The notes below the pieces were generated by a model, which worked only from the letters and a program-made list of their open reading frames with translations, made no database searches and was not told the DNA's origin. Position numbers and translations under genes: made by a program. Positions 37,656 to 50,120 of a DNA stretch of 64,000 nucleotides are shown piece after piece. The stretch's first letter is position 1, and every line of letters starts with the position of its first letter. Origin of the DNA: Paulownia fortunei (lineage: Eukaryota > Streptophyta > Magnoliopsida > Lamiales > Paulowniaceae); NCBI GenBank assembly GCA_019321725.1, contig CM033108.1:9008060-9072059 (forward strand). Direction: 5' to 3'.

Positions 37656-38298
37656 ACTACGTCACTTCACCCTCTTAAATTTAATTATTTTAATATATTA
37701 TTTTTTAAAAATAAATTTTAAATAACTTTATTTTTAGATTTAATTATTTAATTATTTTATATTTAAAAGTAAATTTTAAGTGTTTCACTCATCAAATTCA
37801 ATCACCACAATATAAATCCAAACAATGATTTAAGAATTTCTTTTTTGTAATTTGAACATGAAACATAATACAGATAGAAGGGAAAAAAAGGTAATAATTT
37901 GAAAAATGATAGGACTCAAAACCTTGATCTTATTTATAAAAGTTGAGGCCACGTACAATGTATGTATGTTTTTTTATTGTTGTATTTAAAGCAAAGTAAA
38001 TAAAGATAAAATTATGGATATCATTGAGACCACAATACAAGTCCAAAAATAATTTTAAGATTTTTTTTTTATTAAAACTTGAAACAAAATTTGACAGTAA
38101 CTGGTAAAATCAAATATATCACTTTTAATGAGTATTATATTTAAACAAAATATATAAAAAATTGAATTATCAATATCATACCACTACCTCTCAATATTAT
38201 TTTTAAAAGTATAAATATCAAAATATATAAACTATGTATTTTTTTTCAGATTTCATTTAAAATTCCATTGAAACTAATCCGCACAACTCCCTAGTCCC
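37656..38298. other. Upstream region of F-box/PP2 copy 2; left edge of unit 2 near 37702
   Basis: From about 37702 it aligns with 1058 onward. No gene seen. Confidence 0.5.
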
Positions 38299-38307
38299 TA
38301 TATATAA
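38299..38307 (+). promoter_or_regulatory. TATA box of F-box/PP2 copy 2
   Basis: TATATATAA in the same context as the copy 1 box, 57 bases before the ATG, so the promoter core was duplicated intact. Confidence 0.5.
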
Positions 38308-38364
38308 TGCTGGCCTCGCTGAGTAAGAAGATACTCGTAACGTTTTCACAAAACAGAAAGAGGA

Positions 38365-40776
38365 ATGGCGGTGGAGAGTTGCGGTGACATATACGCGCTT
38401 CCGGAGGATTGCATAGCCAAAGCGCTGTCACTCACCAGCCCTAAGGATGCTTGCCGGCTGTCGGCAGTCGCCTCCACATTCCGCTCTGCCTCCGAATCCG
38501 ACACCGTTTGGGATCGCTTCTTGCCCTCCGATTATCGCGACATTATTTCCCGCGCAGTCGACGGCCCCGATTCGTTGCTCGCTAAATTTCATTCTAAGAA
38601 GGACCTCTATCTCCACCTATGTGATTTACCAATTCTCATCGATGGTGGTCGCAAGGTATATCTATTTGCTCTTCATTTTTTATCGCATCGAAATTGAGAA
38701 TTTTTTTTTTCTCATATTGAATTTGCTTCTTACGAGATAACAGTAATTTTGAGTTTGGAGTTGGTGACAATGATTCCCATGATTATCTAGATTACGATGT
38801 GTGCTATTGAAATTGTTCTTTATTGTGTCTTTTTCACGAAATTGAATCGGATTTAGCCTTATCGCAATCTTTTTTTTTTTTTTAACGATGATTAAGTTTC
38901 GAAATTGTACTTTATAATATGAATCTGAAATGTTTACCGACCTTTGTACCATGCGACGCGTTTGGTGTTGGTTGCCTTTGATTGCCTGTAAGTGTGTCAT
39001 TGAAACAACAAGCACCTGTCCGTGTTTCTATCTTGATTTTCAGTTTTCATGTTTCTGAAAATTGAAAATCATTCTATATATATATATATATATATTTATT
39101 ACCAGAGAAAATATTTCAGAGGAACATAGAAAATAGTGGTCTTTGAGAAACCAGGAACCAGTATTTTTGATTGTAATTGAGCCACAATTATGCGGTTCTC
39201 AAGTTCTGAGAAACAGAGCTTAGGTTGTGATTGACTGTTGAAAAATTTGAGAAATTTTTATCTATGAAAATTTTTTCTTCAATATTTAAAAAATTCATAA
39301 TATATTTTTCTATATCCAAAAATCTTTCCATAAAAAAATATCATATCAACTGTAATTATTGCATTTATTCCTTATTTGAATACTATTTTAAAAAAATATT
39401 TCACATCCCAATATATTAAAAAAGATATATCGAAACATTTGCAATCACTATAATTTTATCTCACATCCATGTACACTCTTAAAATTTATTCTTTTCTCTC
39501 TCCAAAATTATTTTTTTACTATTCTTATTTCTAAAAAATGAAAGAACAAGCAATAACACTCTGTTCGCGCATCAAATTACTTATAATTTAACAATAGATT
39601 TAAACTGAATAAAATGATTGAGAACAGGAGTAGGATTTACCCTTTTCATAAATTGCATTAAGATGGACTTTCTTTTAACATTGTAAAGTGAACAGAAATA
39701 TTTTTTTAATTTGCAAGAAGTTCTATAAGTTCTCATTTTTGATCTCGGTTCTCTTGGATACTAAATGCAATTGTTGAAATTGTTTTCCTTGCTATTCTTT
39801 GACTATTGTTGTCCACTGATCTGCCCTTGGGCATATTGACCTTGCATTTTTTAATGCAACACTGAGAACATGCATGCCTATAGCTCGATGGGCTCCAATT
39901 GAGGCAGGCTTATATGTAGCCTTGATGTGGTTTCTCTCAGCTTGAGTTACGTGTTGCACCTTTGAGTTTGTCACTCGAGGCTGTTTGGTCATTAAATCCT
40001 ATTGTCATTCCTAGCATAGAGCATTCTGAAATTTTGGCATGGCCATGGTATTAATTATTATAGTCTGGTCTATGCATCTGATTAACTTGCCGTATTGCTA
40101 AACAGAGCTTTTCATTGGAGAAATGGAGCGGGAAGAAATGCTACATGCTAGCTGCAAGAGAGCTCTTTATTGTATGGGGTGATACTCCTCAATATTGGCA
40201 ATGGATCTCTCTTCCTGAGTCCAGGTATTTAAAGCCTCCTGCACCCTTGCATGTAAAGTAGTAACAATTGTCTTTTTCTTTCTAGTGATTTTTTCGAATA
40301 GTGATGCTAACTTATCATTTGATTCAGGTTCTCTGAGGTGGCAGAGCTTCCTGATGTATGCTGGTTCGAAATACCAAGATGCTGTCTTCTGGCACGAATT
40401 ATGCAGCTTATTTTGTGTCACTTGGAAGTCAAGAGCCTATGGATTTGAGCACCACTCTGCTGAGGCTTTTGTGGCAATCGGTGGGCATGAAAGTGAAAAA
40501 CGTACGATTTGTTTGGATCCAGATGGAGCAGAGAGGATGGGGTTGTTCTACCATCGCTTAGCTCACGTACAAAGACAGCAAGACGTGTCTATGGAGCGCA
40601 ATACAGAGTACCCGAAGAAGAGGAGTGATAGATGGATGGAAGCCGAGTTGGGAGAGTTTTTTGTCAAGGGAGGACAAGATGCTGATTTGGAGGTGAATCT
40701 GATGCAGGTGACTAGCAATTGGAAGAGTGGTCTCATAATTCAAGGGATTGAGATTAGACCCAAAGAGTGTAAATAA
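38365..40776 (+). pseudogene. F-box/PP2-B-like gene, copy 2, frameshifted in exon 3
   Basis: Exons by homology: 38365-38655, 40106-40224, 40328-40776, with the same splice sites as copy 1. Exons 1 and 2 are open and nearly identical to copy 1, so the F-box is preserved. In exon 3, 16 bp are missing after GAAATAC (about 40374), between two AAATAC repeats, and one further base near 40419. The normal frame then reaches TGA at 40446-40448, predicting about 176 aa without most of the PP2 domain. The rest of exon 3 stays open in another frame to 40776, with an extra in-frame 27-bp loss that removes the RYQIVPRR region. A truncated F-box-only product is possible, so 'pseudogene' is the likely but not certain call. 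Confidence 0.75.
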
Positions 40777-41490
40777 TTAATTAGTTCATGTTTATGAGTT
40801 TCTAATTTGATTAAAGCTTCCTTGGGCATGTAATTTTGCTTGCTTTATTTATTTCTATTTTTAATTATCATCATTATTATTATTACTACTATCATTATCT
40901 CCTGACTTGTTATGACCGGACAATCATGTGAAATTTACTTGATGCCTTTGATCTTTGCCAGTAACGGGCGGACAGGCAGATTACAAATTCTTTCGTTGTA
41001 TTTCTTTGGCTATTGATTTGATTCCGTTTTGTAGTATTTGTGGGCTAAGAAATATCTTGGTGGAGTTTCTCAAGTTTTAGGTGAAAAGACTTGTTTTTTT
41101 TTTTATGTTTTTATTATTGCGTTTAAAAATAGTAATTGAAATTTGGGGTGTATTATTATTATTGTAAATGTGAGGAAATTTTGGAGATTTTTTTCTTTTT
41201 CTATTTTAAGAAATGAAAATTTATTTTGAAATATTTCAAAAAAAAAAAAAAAAAAAAACAAGAGTAATAAATTTGACAAAGATTACTTATTTAGTTGGGG
41301 GTAATGCAGCGAGCAGCAATTTTACGGCAAGAATATACCATTTGTGCAGTTTTGTTTTCTTATTCGTTTAATTGAATTGTTATGTTCTCAACTTTCATTT
41401 GATGGACGTGGAGTTGACTATTATTTCACCACTTTGGTACATAAACCCCTGTAACATGACTTGATCAACATTAAAAACATAAATAATGAA

Positions 41491-41556
<66 letters not shown>

Positions 41557-41884
41557 AGCAAGTCATGTGTTTGGTTATATAATTATCGAAGGTTGAGATT
41601 TTGAAATAAAAATTCCCTATGTCATCTTCCAATTTTATTTATTTGGTCCTTGGATCATGTCGGGGAAAGACTAAAGAAAATATTTTCATCCTCTCATATG
41701 ATTGTACATTTTGCTTTATATATATATATGTTAAATTTTTTTTCTCTGGTTCAATTTTTTGGTATAGACATGGATTGAATTAGAATAGGATAATTTTTTT
41801 TCATTCCTTTGATTGGTTGACCTAGTACATAGTCAAATTGGAATAAACATGCATAAATTAAAATAAAGAAGAGCTTTGACTCTC
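40777..41884. other. 3' flank of F-box copy 2 with long TA microsatellite
   Basis: Aligns with 4206-5060. It holds an A run at about 41239-41258 and a TA array of about 60 bp near 41494-41552, longer than its unit 1 counterpart. No gene seen. Confidence 0.5.
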
Positions 41885-43860
41885 GCTGCTCCAAAATTAA
41901 AAATTACAATATGCATAAATTAAATTTAAATATGCAATCTCCAATTAGTAGCGATTAATTAATCGAATGCTTTCTTAAATTGCTCGTTTAATTAAAATAA
42001 AAGATTCCTGAGTATACCTGATTTTGTTGCACTCCGATTAATGACAATATTTTGAATGATTGATCGTGCCCTCGGATTAGAAACCTTGATTCACTTGATG
42101 AATTTTTCTCTACTGGTATCCATATTTCGGGCAAGTCCATGAATTAAAATCCTTGGTAAATACTTTTTACCTTAATTCTTCGTGTCGAGGTGAACTCATT
42201 TGCATGAATGGATCTCCACCGAGTAGCTATCTGGTTTTTGCCTGTAACACAAACAGATCATTAGGGCCCCCTGAGAGTGCTTAAGTTAGCACTTGTTCGA
42301 GAAAGAAAATAGTAAATGAACTTAAAACTAAAATAAGTAAATAAATTGTGTGTCATGTAAATGAGAAAGAGTGAGTATTTATACCTGTTTAAGCGGGACA
42401 TGGACTGCAATGGGTTTTTGATGTGATTTGGGCATCGTAGGCTTGAATGTTTTGTTAGGCTAATACCTAATACCTAATATCTTTGAACTGCATAGGCCTC
42501 TTTCTTGACTTGTGTCTCTTAGGCCTAAGTGTTCTTAGCCTAATTGGAAATATGTCCATCATAAGCCCCATAACTCTCGAGCGAGCAATGAAGTACAGTC
42601 CAATGCGGAGTTGCTGAATAATCCTGGCTTTGTTTGCAGTTCGAAAGAAAGTAACATATATATGAGAAAGAGAGGCCTTGAAAGTTTCAGGCTTACTTTG
42701 AGAATCTTTATATTCAAAGACATGAGCTACCAAGTTTAACCTCCACATTTTAGAACTTTACTTCCTATAATCCCTTTCTTCTTTGTGTAAGTTATGTTTA
42801 GGAGATTCAGTCCAATCCATAAAAAGAGCAATAGAATGTCAAACATGGAGTCAGCGCGCGAGGAGCGTGAGTGGGGAGGAGCCGCCGCCATAGGCAAAGA
42901 TGGCAACAATTTCAGTAGTGGTGTGCCTAAAGATCGGGGGTCTAGCCAAGGCTAACAAGCTGATCGAGGCTTCGTGGTCAATTATGGGGGTTCTACCTTG
43001 ATCGTTAGGCCCATCTCAGTTGTTGGCCGAGGTATGCCTGTCTCGATTGTTGGGCCCATCTCGGCTGTTGGCCGAGGTATGCTTGCCTCGACCATTGGGG
43101 CTTGCCCCTCGAGTGGATTTTCCATCCTTCACGACCCTTTTCTGTTAAAAGTCATTTAATCTTATAGCCTTTGTGTCAGTTAGCTTATCCCTAACTCTTT
43201 TATGTTTTTTGAAGGGTTTAAATGTTATTTAAAGGAGTTAAGTCTTTTGGTCGAGTTGCATAGTTTTCAGTCTCTTTTTCATGTGAGAAAAGTGATTCGG
43301 GAGTTATACTTTTATTTCTTTCCGTGTGTGGGATGTATGTTCTTGGTAGAAGGCCCTTCTTCTTGGGGTACATGGAAGAAGAAGTTCTTTTATATGAGAG
43401 ACAAGGTATGGGGCTTTTCTTGAGAGTGGAACGAGTCTCTAGCTGTGTACGCTTCTTATCGGGCCTATAGGGACTTCAAGAAGTATTGTGTTTTTGTTGT
43501 ATTATTTGATTAGCTTTTTGATATTGGCTACTTGTTTTCAGGTTGTAGCATATACTTTTACTTATACTTTATGTATGCTCGTTATGATTATCATCTTGCT
43601 TTCTCATACTTCATATTTCTACTTTTAGGAAAGAAGATAGATATTGTTGCAGTGTCTTGCGTGCAAGAATGCATGCGTGTTTAGCCACCATAGTGCATGC
43701 CCCCCTTCCAATAGGGCTGATGTAGATAGAGATAAGTGTCTTCCATCTAGGCGCACTGGGGATGAGCCAACATCATCCTCTCAAGGTGGTGAGATGAGAG
43801 GTGATGGCTAGACTGATGCTCCCTCACTAGTTGCAAAAAAGGGAAAGAGGCTTTGGGAGA
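41885..43860 (-). repeat. Degenerate LTR-like repeat, unit 2 copy
   Basis: Counterpart of 5301-7250, with the same minus-strand TATA box (plus-strand 42376-42383) and the same 45-bp tandem repeats (43026, 43071). Open frames at 42467-42748, 42974-43159 and 43202-43423 have no recognisable motif. Confidence 0.3.
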
Positions 43861-44166
43861 GCTTGAATAAATCTCTTCTGCAATGCAGATTTGGAGATAA
43901 CATATTTACTTTTGGAATCAATGATCTTGAGAGAATTTAGTTATATTGGGGTACTGAAGATGCTATCTTGGGTTTCTCCAAGACTAGTAATATAGCTTGT
44001 AAGAAGGATGTCACTTGCTTTAGTAAAATGCCAATAACCACCTTAGAGGCTTTGGTAGTCGGAGATCTAGCTTGGGTAAGTTTTCCAGCTTTCACTTAGT
44101 GAGATTGCTTTACTCTTCTTGTTCTAATGAGTTTGTTGCATGCATGAGAAGCTATTACTTTGATGG

Positions 44167-45480
44167 CGGTACTAAGCTGCCAAGCTGCTAGCTCTAGTCA
44201 GATGGCGGATCACCACGTCACTACTAAGAGGAAGACTGCGAGTGAGATTGCGATTCTAGAGAATGTAGAGGAGTAGACAGAGGAGTCTGAGATCTTAGCT
44301 ATGAGATTTGACCATGAGATACCAATTAGTGAGTTGTTTCTCAAGACTAAGGCTGGAGAGCGCTTTACAACCAAGACGAGGGCTACTGGTATTAGTACCG
44401 TAAGGCATTTGAGGAGTTCGATGTGGTAGTGACGGAGAGAGATGAGGCCATCTATGACTAGATTGTCCGAATATGTCGGTATGTCGGCCTACCTTAAGAA
44501 ACTCTTAACTCAAAGAGTTGTGAATATTCTGGGGTAAAATGTGCCTTGTTGGTAAGTGCGATTACAAATGTTGTAACACTAAGTATGAACATCGTGAAGT
44601 CAGTTCATGTATTTATTATATGCATATTTTTGAGTTTGATTCTTTTTCATATATTGCGTCATGATTAGGCATATTTTTAGAGACATTTTATTAATTTGTG
44701 GGGTAGTGAAAATCAGAATAATTGATTTTGATTTTGTTAATTGAAAATGGATAGCAATTAATCTTTTAATCTCTTTATTTTTTGGAGAGAGAAACTGTGG
44801 AGTTGGAAACTGAAAAGAGAATAGATCTGTGGATATATTTATTACTAATTTATATGAGATTTAGGGTTTTTTATTGATGAGGATTTAAATTCAAAGTGTC
44901 ACACACTTCTTCACTTGGACTCTAATCCTATTGATATTATTTTTCTGCACTCTCTCTCTTTATTCTCGTGCTTCTAACATTATCTTGCAAAGAGAAATTC
45001 TTGTGTCCACTATGATAAATATCGATGAAGAAACACTTACTTCCATAGTGATTAAGATCATAGGGACTTCAAGAAAATTTTTGATACTGCAGGTCAGAAG
45101 AAAAAAAATATTGGGACATTTGGTGCCAACACTCATGTAGGTGAGGAGGTTCAGTCTTATAGAGGTGATGTCGAAACACCACTTAACAACACCTTAGATG
45201 TAAAAGAGAAAAGAACGAAGAAGAGTAAATGTTACTTTGACTATGAGCATTGGAGAAATTTTGGTCTAGTTTTGAATATGGTTCCGAAGATAAATTTGGA
45301 GACAAGGTGCTTACAAGTTCTATCCACAAAGCTGCTACTAAATCTAAGGAGTCATCCTCATCAAAAAACTTATCTAAATCCACTAGGAACTCATTTGGCT
45401 CCAAACAGAACCAAATTCTAATGTTGTATCACAAGGGCAGTCTGAATCAAGTGGAAATAGTGCTGGATCAAGTGGTGTTG
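44167..45480. repeat. Tract identical to 7588-8901
   Basis: Partner of the unit 1 tract; flanking sequence before 44166 and after 45481 differs from unit 1. Confidence 0.75.
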
Positions 45481-46640
45481 CAAGAGATGTTACAGGAGAT
45501 GTTTCAACATCTACAGAGAAAGAGTAGGCAGATAAAAATGAAGATGAGAGCGAGGTAGAACCAGAAGATATAGAGAATGAGGGGCCATCAAACTTTGAAA
45601 TTAAGATAAGTAAAGCTTATCTCATGTCTTTTATACTATTGATAATCAGACTCATAAAGGTGTGATAATGCAATTTGCTTAAATTTATTTGCAATAAAAT
45701 GTCTACTAAGTATGGGAGAGTCTATATTAGAAAAAAGGTTTATTAGTTCCCTTCTGTTGTGATTAATGAGGTTTTTTGGGACACTTAGCCTTGAGAATGA
45801 CAATGTTCTAGAAAATATAGATCAAATTGTTGCAACAGTAAGTGGCAACACTATAAAAGCTTGGTTGAGTATTAAGAACTTTCTTGCTAAATACCTTATA
45901 GTCACATATGCCATTTTACATAAATTGGCCATTAGTAATTGGACTCCATCAACTAACACTACTGTCATGGTACAAGATCAAGCTATTTTTATATATAGCA
46001 TTGCGATAAGGAGACCTTATGGTATTAGCAACAACTAACCTTTGGGATTATAACTAAATAGACTAAGACAAAAAGTTCTTATAGTATTATTCCATTCTCT
46101 TCTCTCAATTATAGTTTACTAACCTCTTAGGCTGTTGAGAAGAAACTAAGGATTTGGAGGAACTCAATGGTCTTCTGTGGATATCACCAAAGTTGGGAGG
46201 AGATGCTCATTTCAATAACTTGCCTGAATCTGACAAGGGTAAGGAACATGTTGAGGATATTGCTGCCAATGTTGCACTAAGTGTTGCAACATCCCTTGTC
46301 TATCTCACTCATCTAGAATCTGAATTGGTAAAAGTTAGCGAGCAAATCCAAATGTGAACTAGAAAAAAGGAAAAAATTGTATCAAACTACTCAAACTAAC
46401 GGACTTTATTTGCCTTCTTTTGGTCAAAAAAGGGAGAAATAGTGCCCATGGGGAGTCAGAGCAGGATAAAGGACGATACAGATGAAGATGAACAGGATGA
46501 TAATTCTAAAGAAGAAACTAAGAAAGCAGATGAAGAGAATAAGAATGAGATGTGGATGATGATAAATGATCAAATGCTCATCACTATTTTTATGGTTTTG
46601 ATGGATATTTTCTATTTTTATGTTATTTGGTTGATTCATG
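45240..46640 (+). pseudogene. Degenerate plant transposon-type protein, unit 2 copy
   Basis: Same layout as 8640-10035. The central domain is better preserved here: a 90-codon open frame at 45766-46038 reads RFFGTLSLENDN...IKAWLSIKNFLAKYLIVTYA...SNWTPSTNTTVMVQDQAIFIY, resembling the plant transposon protein domain. A second open piece, 46154-46357, reads LNGLLWISPKLGGDAHFNNL...ELVKVSEQIQ and looks helical. An acidic tail follows near 46475-46560. The pieces are in different frames. Confidence 0.5.
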
Positions 46641-46807
46641 CAAGGAAAGTAATACTAGTCCGACTTAATTATTTTGATGTGATCAAAGGTGTTGCAAAAT
46701 TGATGTTGCAACATGTTGGTACTTGTGATAATTTGAATTATTAAAACCCGTTGTTATCTTAAGGAAAGCATAATGGTGTTTTGACTAAAAATGCCAAATG
46801 GGGAAAA

Positions 46808-47876
46808 TGTTAATATCTAAATGTCAGCATTTATTGGAATTATAAAGTTGCACTATAGACAGGTGTTACACGAGGTGTTGCAACAATAACATTATAGGAT
46901 TTAATTAGTTAATTATTTAAATTAATTATATTTAATCTATACAAGTGCTCATAATTCAAGGATATTCGAGATACTTATCTTAAGTATATGTAAAAATAGA
47001 TTGAAGAAAAACGTGTTGAATGAGAATATATGCTTAATTTAGTTTGATAAGGAAAAAGAATATCTTGGAGGATTTTCAAGATAAGGCAACAAATCAATAT
47101 AATGATCTGCAGGTTTCCATAATTCAAAATATTTATCTTAAAGTATCTTACAAAATCAAATTGAAGAAAAATATGTGAATGAGAGTAGCTTGATTTGGTT
47201 TGATAAGTGAAGGATCATCAAGATAAGGCAATAAATTAAGATAATGATCTATTCTTGATATACAACAATCAACACTCAATCTAAGGGAATTCTGCCTGGA
47301 ATTAAACATGTTGCATAGTAAAAGTCTTTAGCTTGAAAAAATGATGTGGATGAACAGTATTGTGCAACCAGTGATTCAAGATTGAGGCGAGTCGACTCAC
47401 ATATATTCTTCAGACAATAAAGTGCAAGCTTGAGGGAATTTTGGCTAGAATTAAACTTGTTGCATAGTAAAAGTCTTTAGCTTGAAAAAATGATGTAGAT
47501 GAATAGTATTGTGCAACCAGTGATTCAAGACTGAGGCGAGTCGACTCACATATATTCTTCAGATAATAAAGTGCAAGTCTTCGGGAGATGAGTGCATCAA
47601 CCATATGAAGGAATTCAGAGCTAGAGAGAGTCTAGCAGTGTTGATTAAAGTCGAGGGGAATACGAAGAAATAACTAATTTGTGGAATGCAAAGAATGGTC
47701 TTCAATTTGAGTGAGAGTCTTTAAATTGATTTCATATATTATATTTTGAAAAATTAATATTAATTAGTAGATTATTTTTTTTCTAAGCATGGCCTCGGTC
47801 ATATAGAATACTTTTATATTTGAAGTATGCTAAAATTCCTTGTGTGTTCTTCACATTTTTGTTGTGTATTCAACTT
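46808..47876 (+). repeat. Candidate 3' LTR of the plus-strand element, unit 2 copy
   Basis: Begins TGTTAATATC after a purine-rich stretch. Aligns with 10229-11166 and 26933-27868, with an added tandem duplication of about 147 bp. Confidence 0.35.
47283..47580. repeat. Tandem duplication of about 147 bp, unit 2 only
   Basis: GGAATT...GAATTAAAC...TTGCATAGTAAAAGTC recurs at about 47286 and 47434, each followed by the GATGT-GATGAA, GTGCAACCAGTGATTCAAGA and GAGTCGACTCACATATATTC stretches. The single-copy form is at 10720-10870. Confidence 0.7.
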
Positions 47877-47881
47877 GATAT

Positions 47882-50104
47882 TGTTGGAATCGTGTGGTTT
47901 TAGGAAACATATACGTAGTGAAATTTAAAATTTTTCAATAACATAAATAAACATTATATCATATGTAATAAAAATGAATTGTGCAACTCTTTCATGATTA
48001 CTTAGTTGTACGTTTTTTGATACCTAATATAGGGAGGTTTTAGAAACTTTTACCTGAATCATTTCCAGTTGAAGACGATGAGTGCAACGATCCAAATCAT
48101 TCTCTACACGAACAATTCTCAAATTTGATCCAAACCCCTCGTTATGGAAAGATTCACTTAGAGTCCCAAGTGTGACCCTTCTAAGAGTATTCATACCTCG
48201 GATGCCTACTCGAAGTCGTTCCTATACTAGTAGGATCTCGACTAGATAATTCTAACCTCGGAATAAGTTTTCATGGTTTGGAACAAGAACAACAAAACAC
48301 ATGAAACTAAGAATCAAAACAATATAGAGTACGGAAGAAGGTGATGATTTTTGGAGAAGAAATAAGCCATGTTTTGCTTGTATGAAGAAAATAATTTCTT
48401 CATCAAGAGAGAGGGTTGGAGCACTAATTTTTCAGCTAAGAATACTACAAAAAACATCCAAGAAGGTGGGGGAAATTGTCCCCTAATTTTCGGCCTAAGA
48501 GGATATAAATATCCCCTCTATATTCCATCTTTATGGAATCATTTCTTTATCCAACTTTCTCGTGTTCACACTTAGTATTCACATATGGTAAGTCTTCTTG
48601 TCTTACAAGAATAATTATTCCTTATTTAACTCTCCTTATGTTCAAACTTAGTATTCACACAAGGTAAGTCTCCTTATCATATAAGGGTACTTTGACCCTA
48701 CAAAATAAGTCTTTCAAAACAAGTAAAAGCTTTAATCTTAACTTAATTAGAAGTTAAATCTCTATTTAATTCCTAGTGGGCTTCCTACAAGCCCACACTT
48801 AATGAACCTACAACCAATTAATTAGTTTAGTCCAATTAATTGATTCAATCAATTAAATTAATTCATCTCATAAATTAAATAAACCCACTAAAATGAATTG
48901 ATTCGATCAATTAATTATTTATTTTAACATGGGCTACCTAATCTAATTAGGTTAATTAATTAATTATTAACTAATTGAATTAATTAAATCACTTGAATTA
49001 ATTAGGCCCCATTTAATTAATCACATTAATTAAATTAATCCAATCATTCTTAGACAAGAAATGGACTTATCCGAGTCTGTATATGACCCTTTAGGATCAC
49101 TCTAAACTAGGTGTGGACTCACAACTCTTATGACTTAATTAAATACTTAATTAATTAATTAATTAATTAATTTGGAATTAACCCATTAATTACAGAACCC
49201 ATAAGTATTGAGAATCATTTATCAGTGCATCATGACTCCTATTCTTAGGTGAAGATGCAAATTTATTCCAATTACGAATACCGTACAAGTACGGTCCTTT
49301 CGTCATCAAACCTGTCAATTGAGCTTAGAGCATGAATTCTTAGTCGAAACTCCAATAAATTAATAACTATGTATCCATTTCTAGTAGCTTGACTCGATAA
49401 TGAATAATTAGAAAACCCTACGTCTAATTTCCTTCCAACCTTGGCCAAAAATTTTAGAGTCAAATCTAGTGGAACACAAAGGAGATTCACTTATTCATCT
49501 AGATAGGTGATGAATCATTTGTTGACCACTCATTCACCTCCAGACATGAAAATGTTTCACCCAACGTAAACTCTTTGAGATTATCTTGCAATCGAAAAAT
49601 ACTTTAAATTGCAACATGTCATGCACAAGGTTACTATAGTGCCTTAATTCCAATGACTAATCTTGCACTATCATAATGAGGAAATTTCTATTTGACAATA
49701 GAATATTTTCATAGAGAATTTCTAGGCGGGTTGTTCAGTGTACTTATTTCTAAACAAACACCTACATACATACACTAGTGTCACCATACCAATGTCTATA
49801 GAATGAGGCATCTTCCTTTCGAACCTACATCATATGCGCAAGTCTCAGTGGGATCAATGACACCCCATCTCATTGATCATTAACTTGGAATATTTTAAGA
49901 CCACAACCTTATAGGCATATTTCACGATTACCATCATATACGTGACCATGCCCTACAGCTATGTGTGATCTACAAACTTCATCTAATTCTTTTGATGAAT
50001 TTAAGATGAATATTACTATTTTAATAATATTAATATGAATAAGATGGATTCACAAGAGTATAAGGACAACCAGATCAATTGACTCACCAAACACTACACT
50101 AACA
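47882..50104 (-). repeat. 3' LTR of unit 2 copia element
   Basis: 2223 bp, TGTTGGAATCG to CACTAACA. It has a minus-strand TATA-like ATATTTATATCC near 48500. It lacks both the solo-LTR insertion of unit 1 and the hAT-like insertion. Confidence 0.75.
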
Positions 50105-50120
50105 ATCTCCCACTTGCCCT
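50105..50120 (-). other. Polypurine tract of unit 2 copia element
   Basis: Minus strand reads GGGCAAGTGGGAGAT and then TG just before the LTR start TGTTAGTG, a form very common in plant copia elements. Confidence 0.7.
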
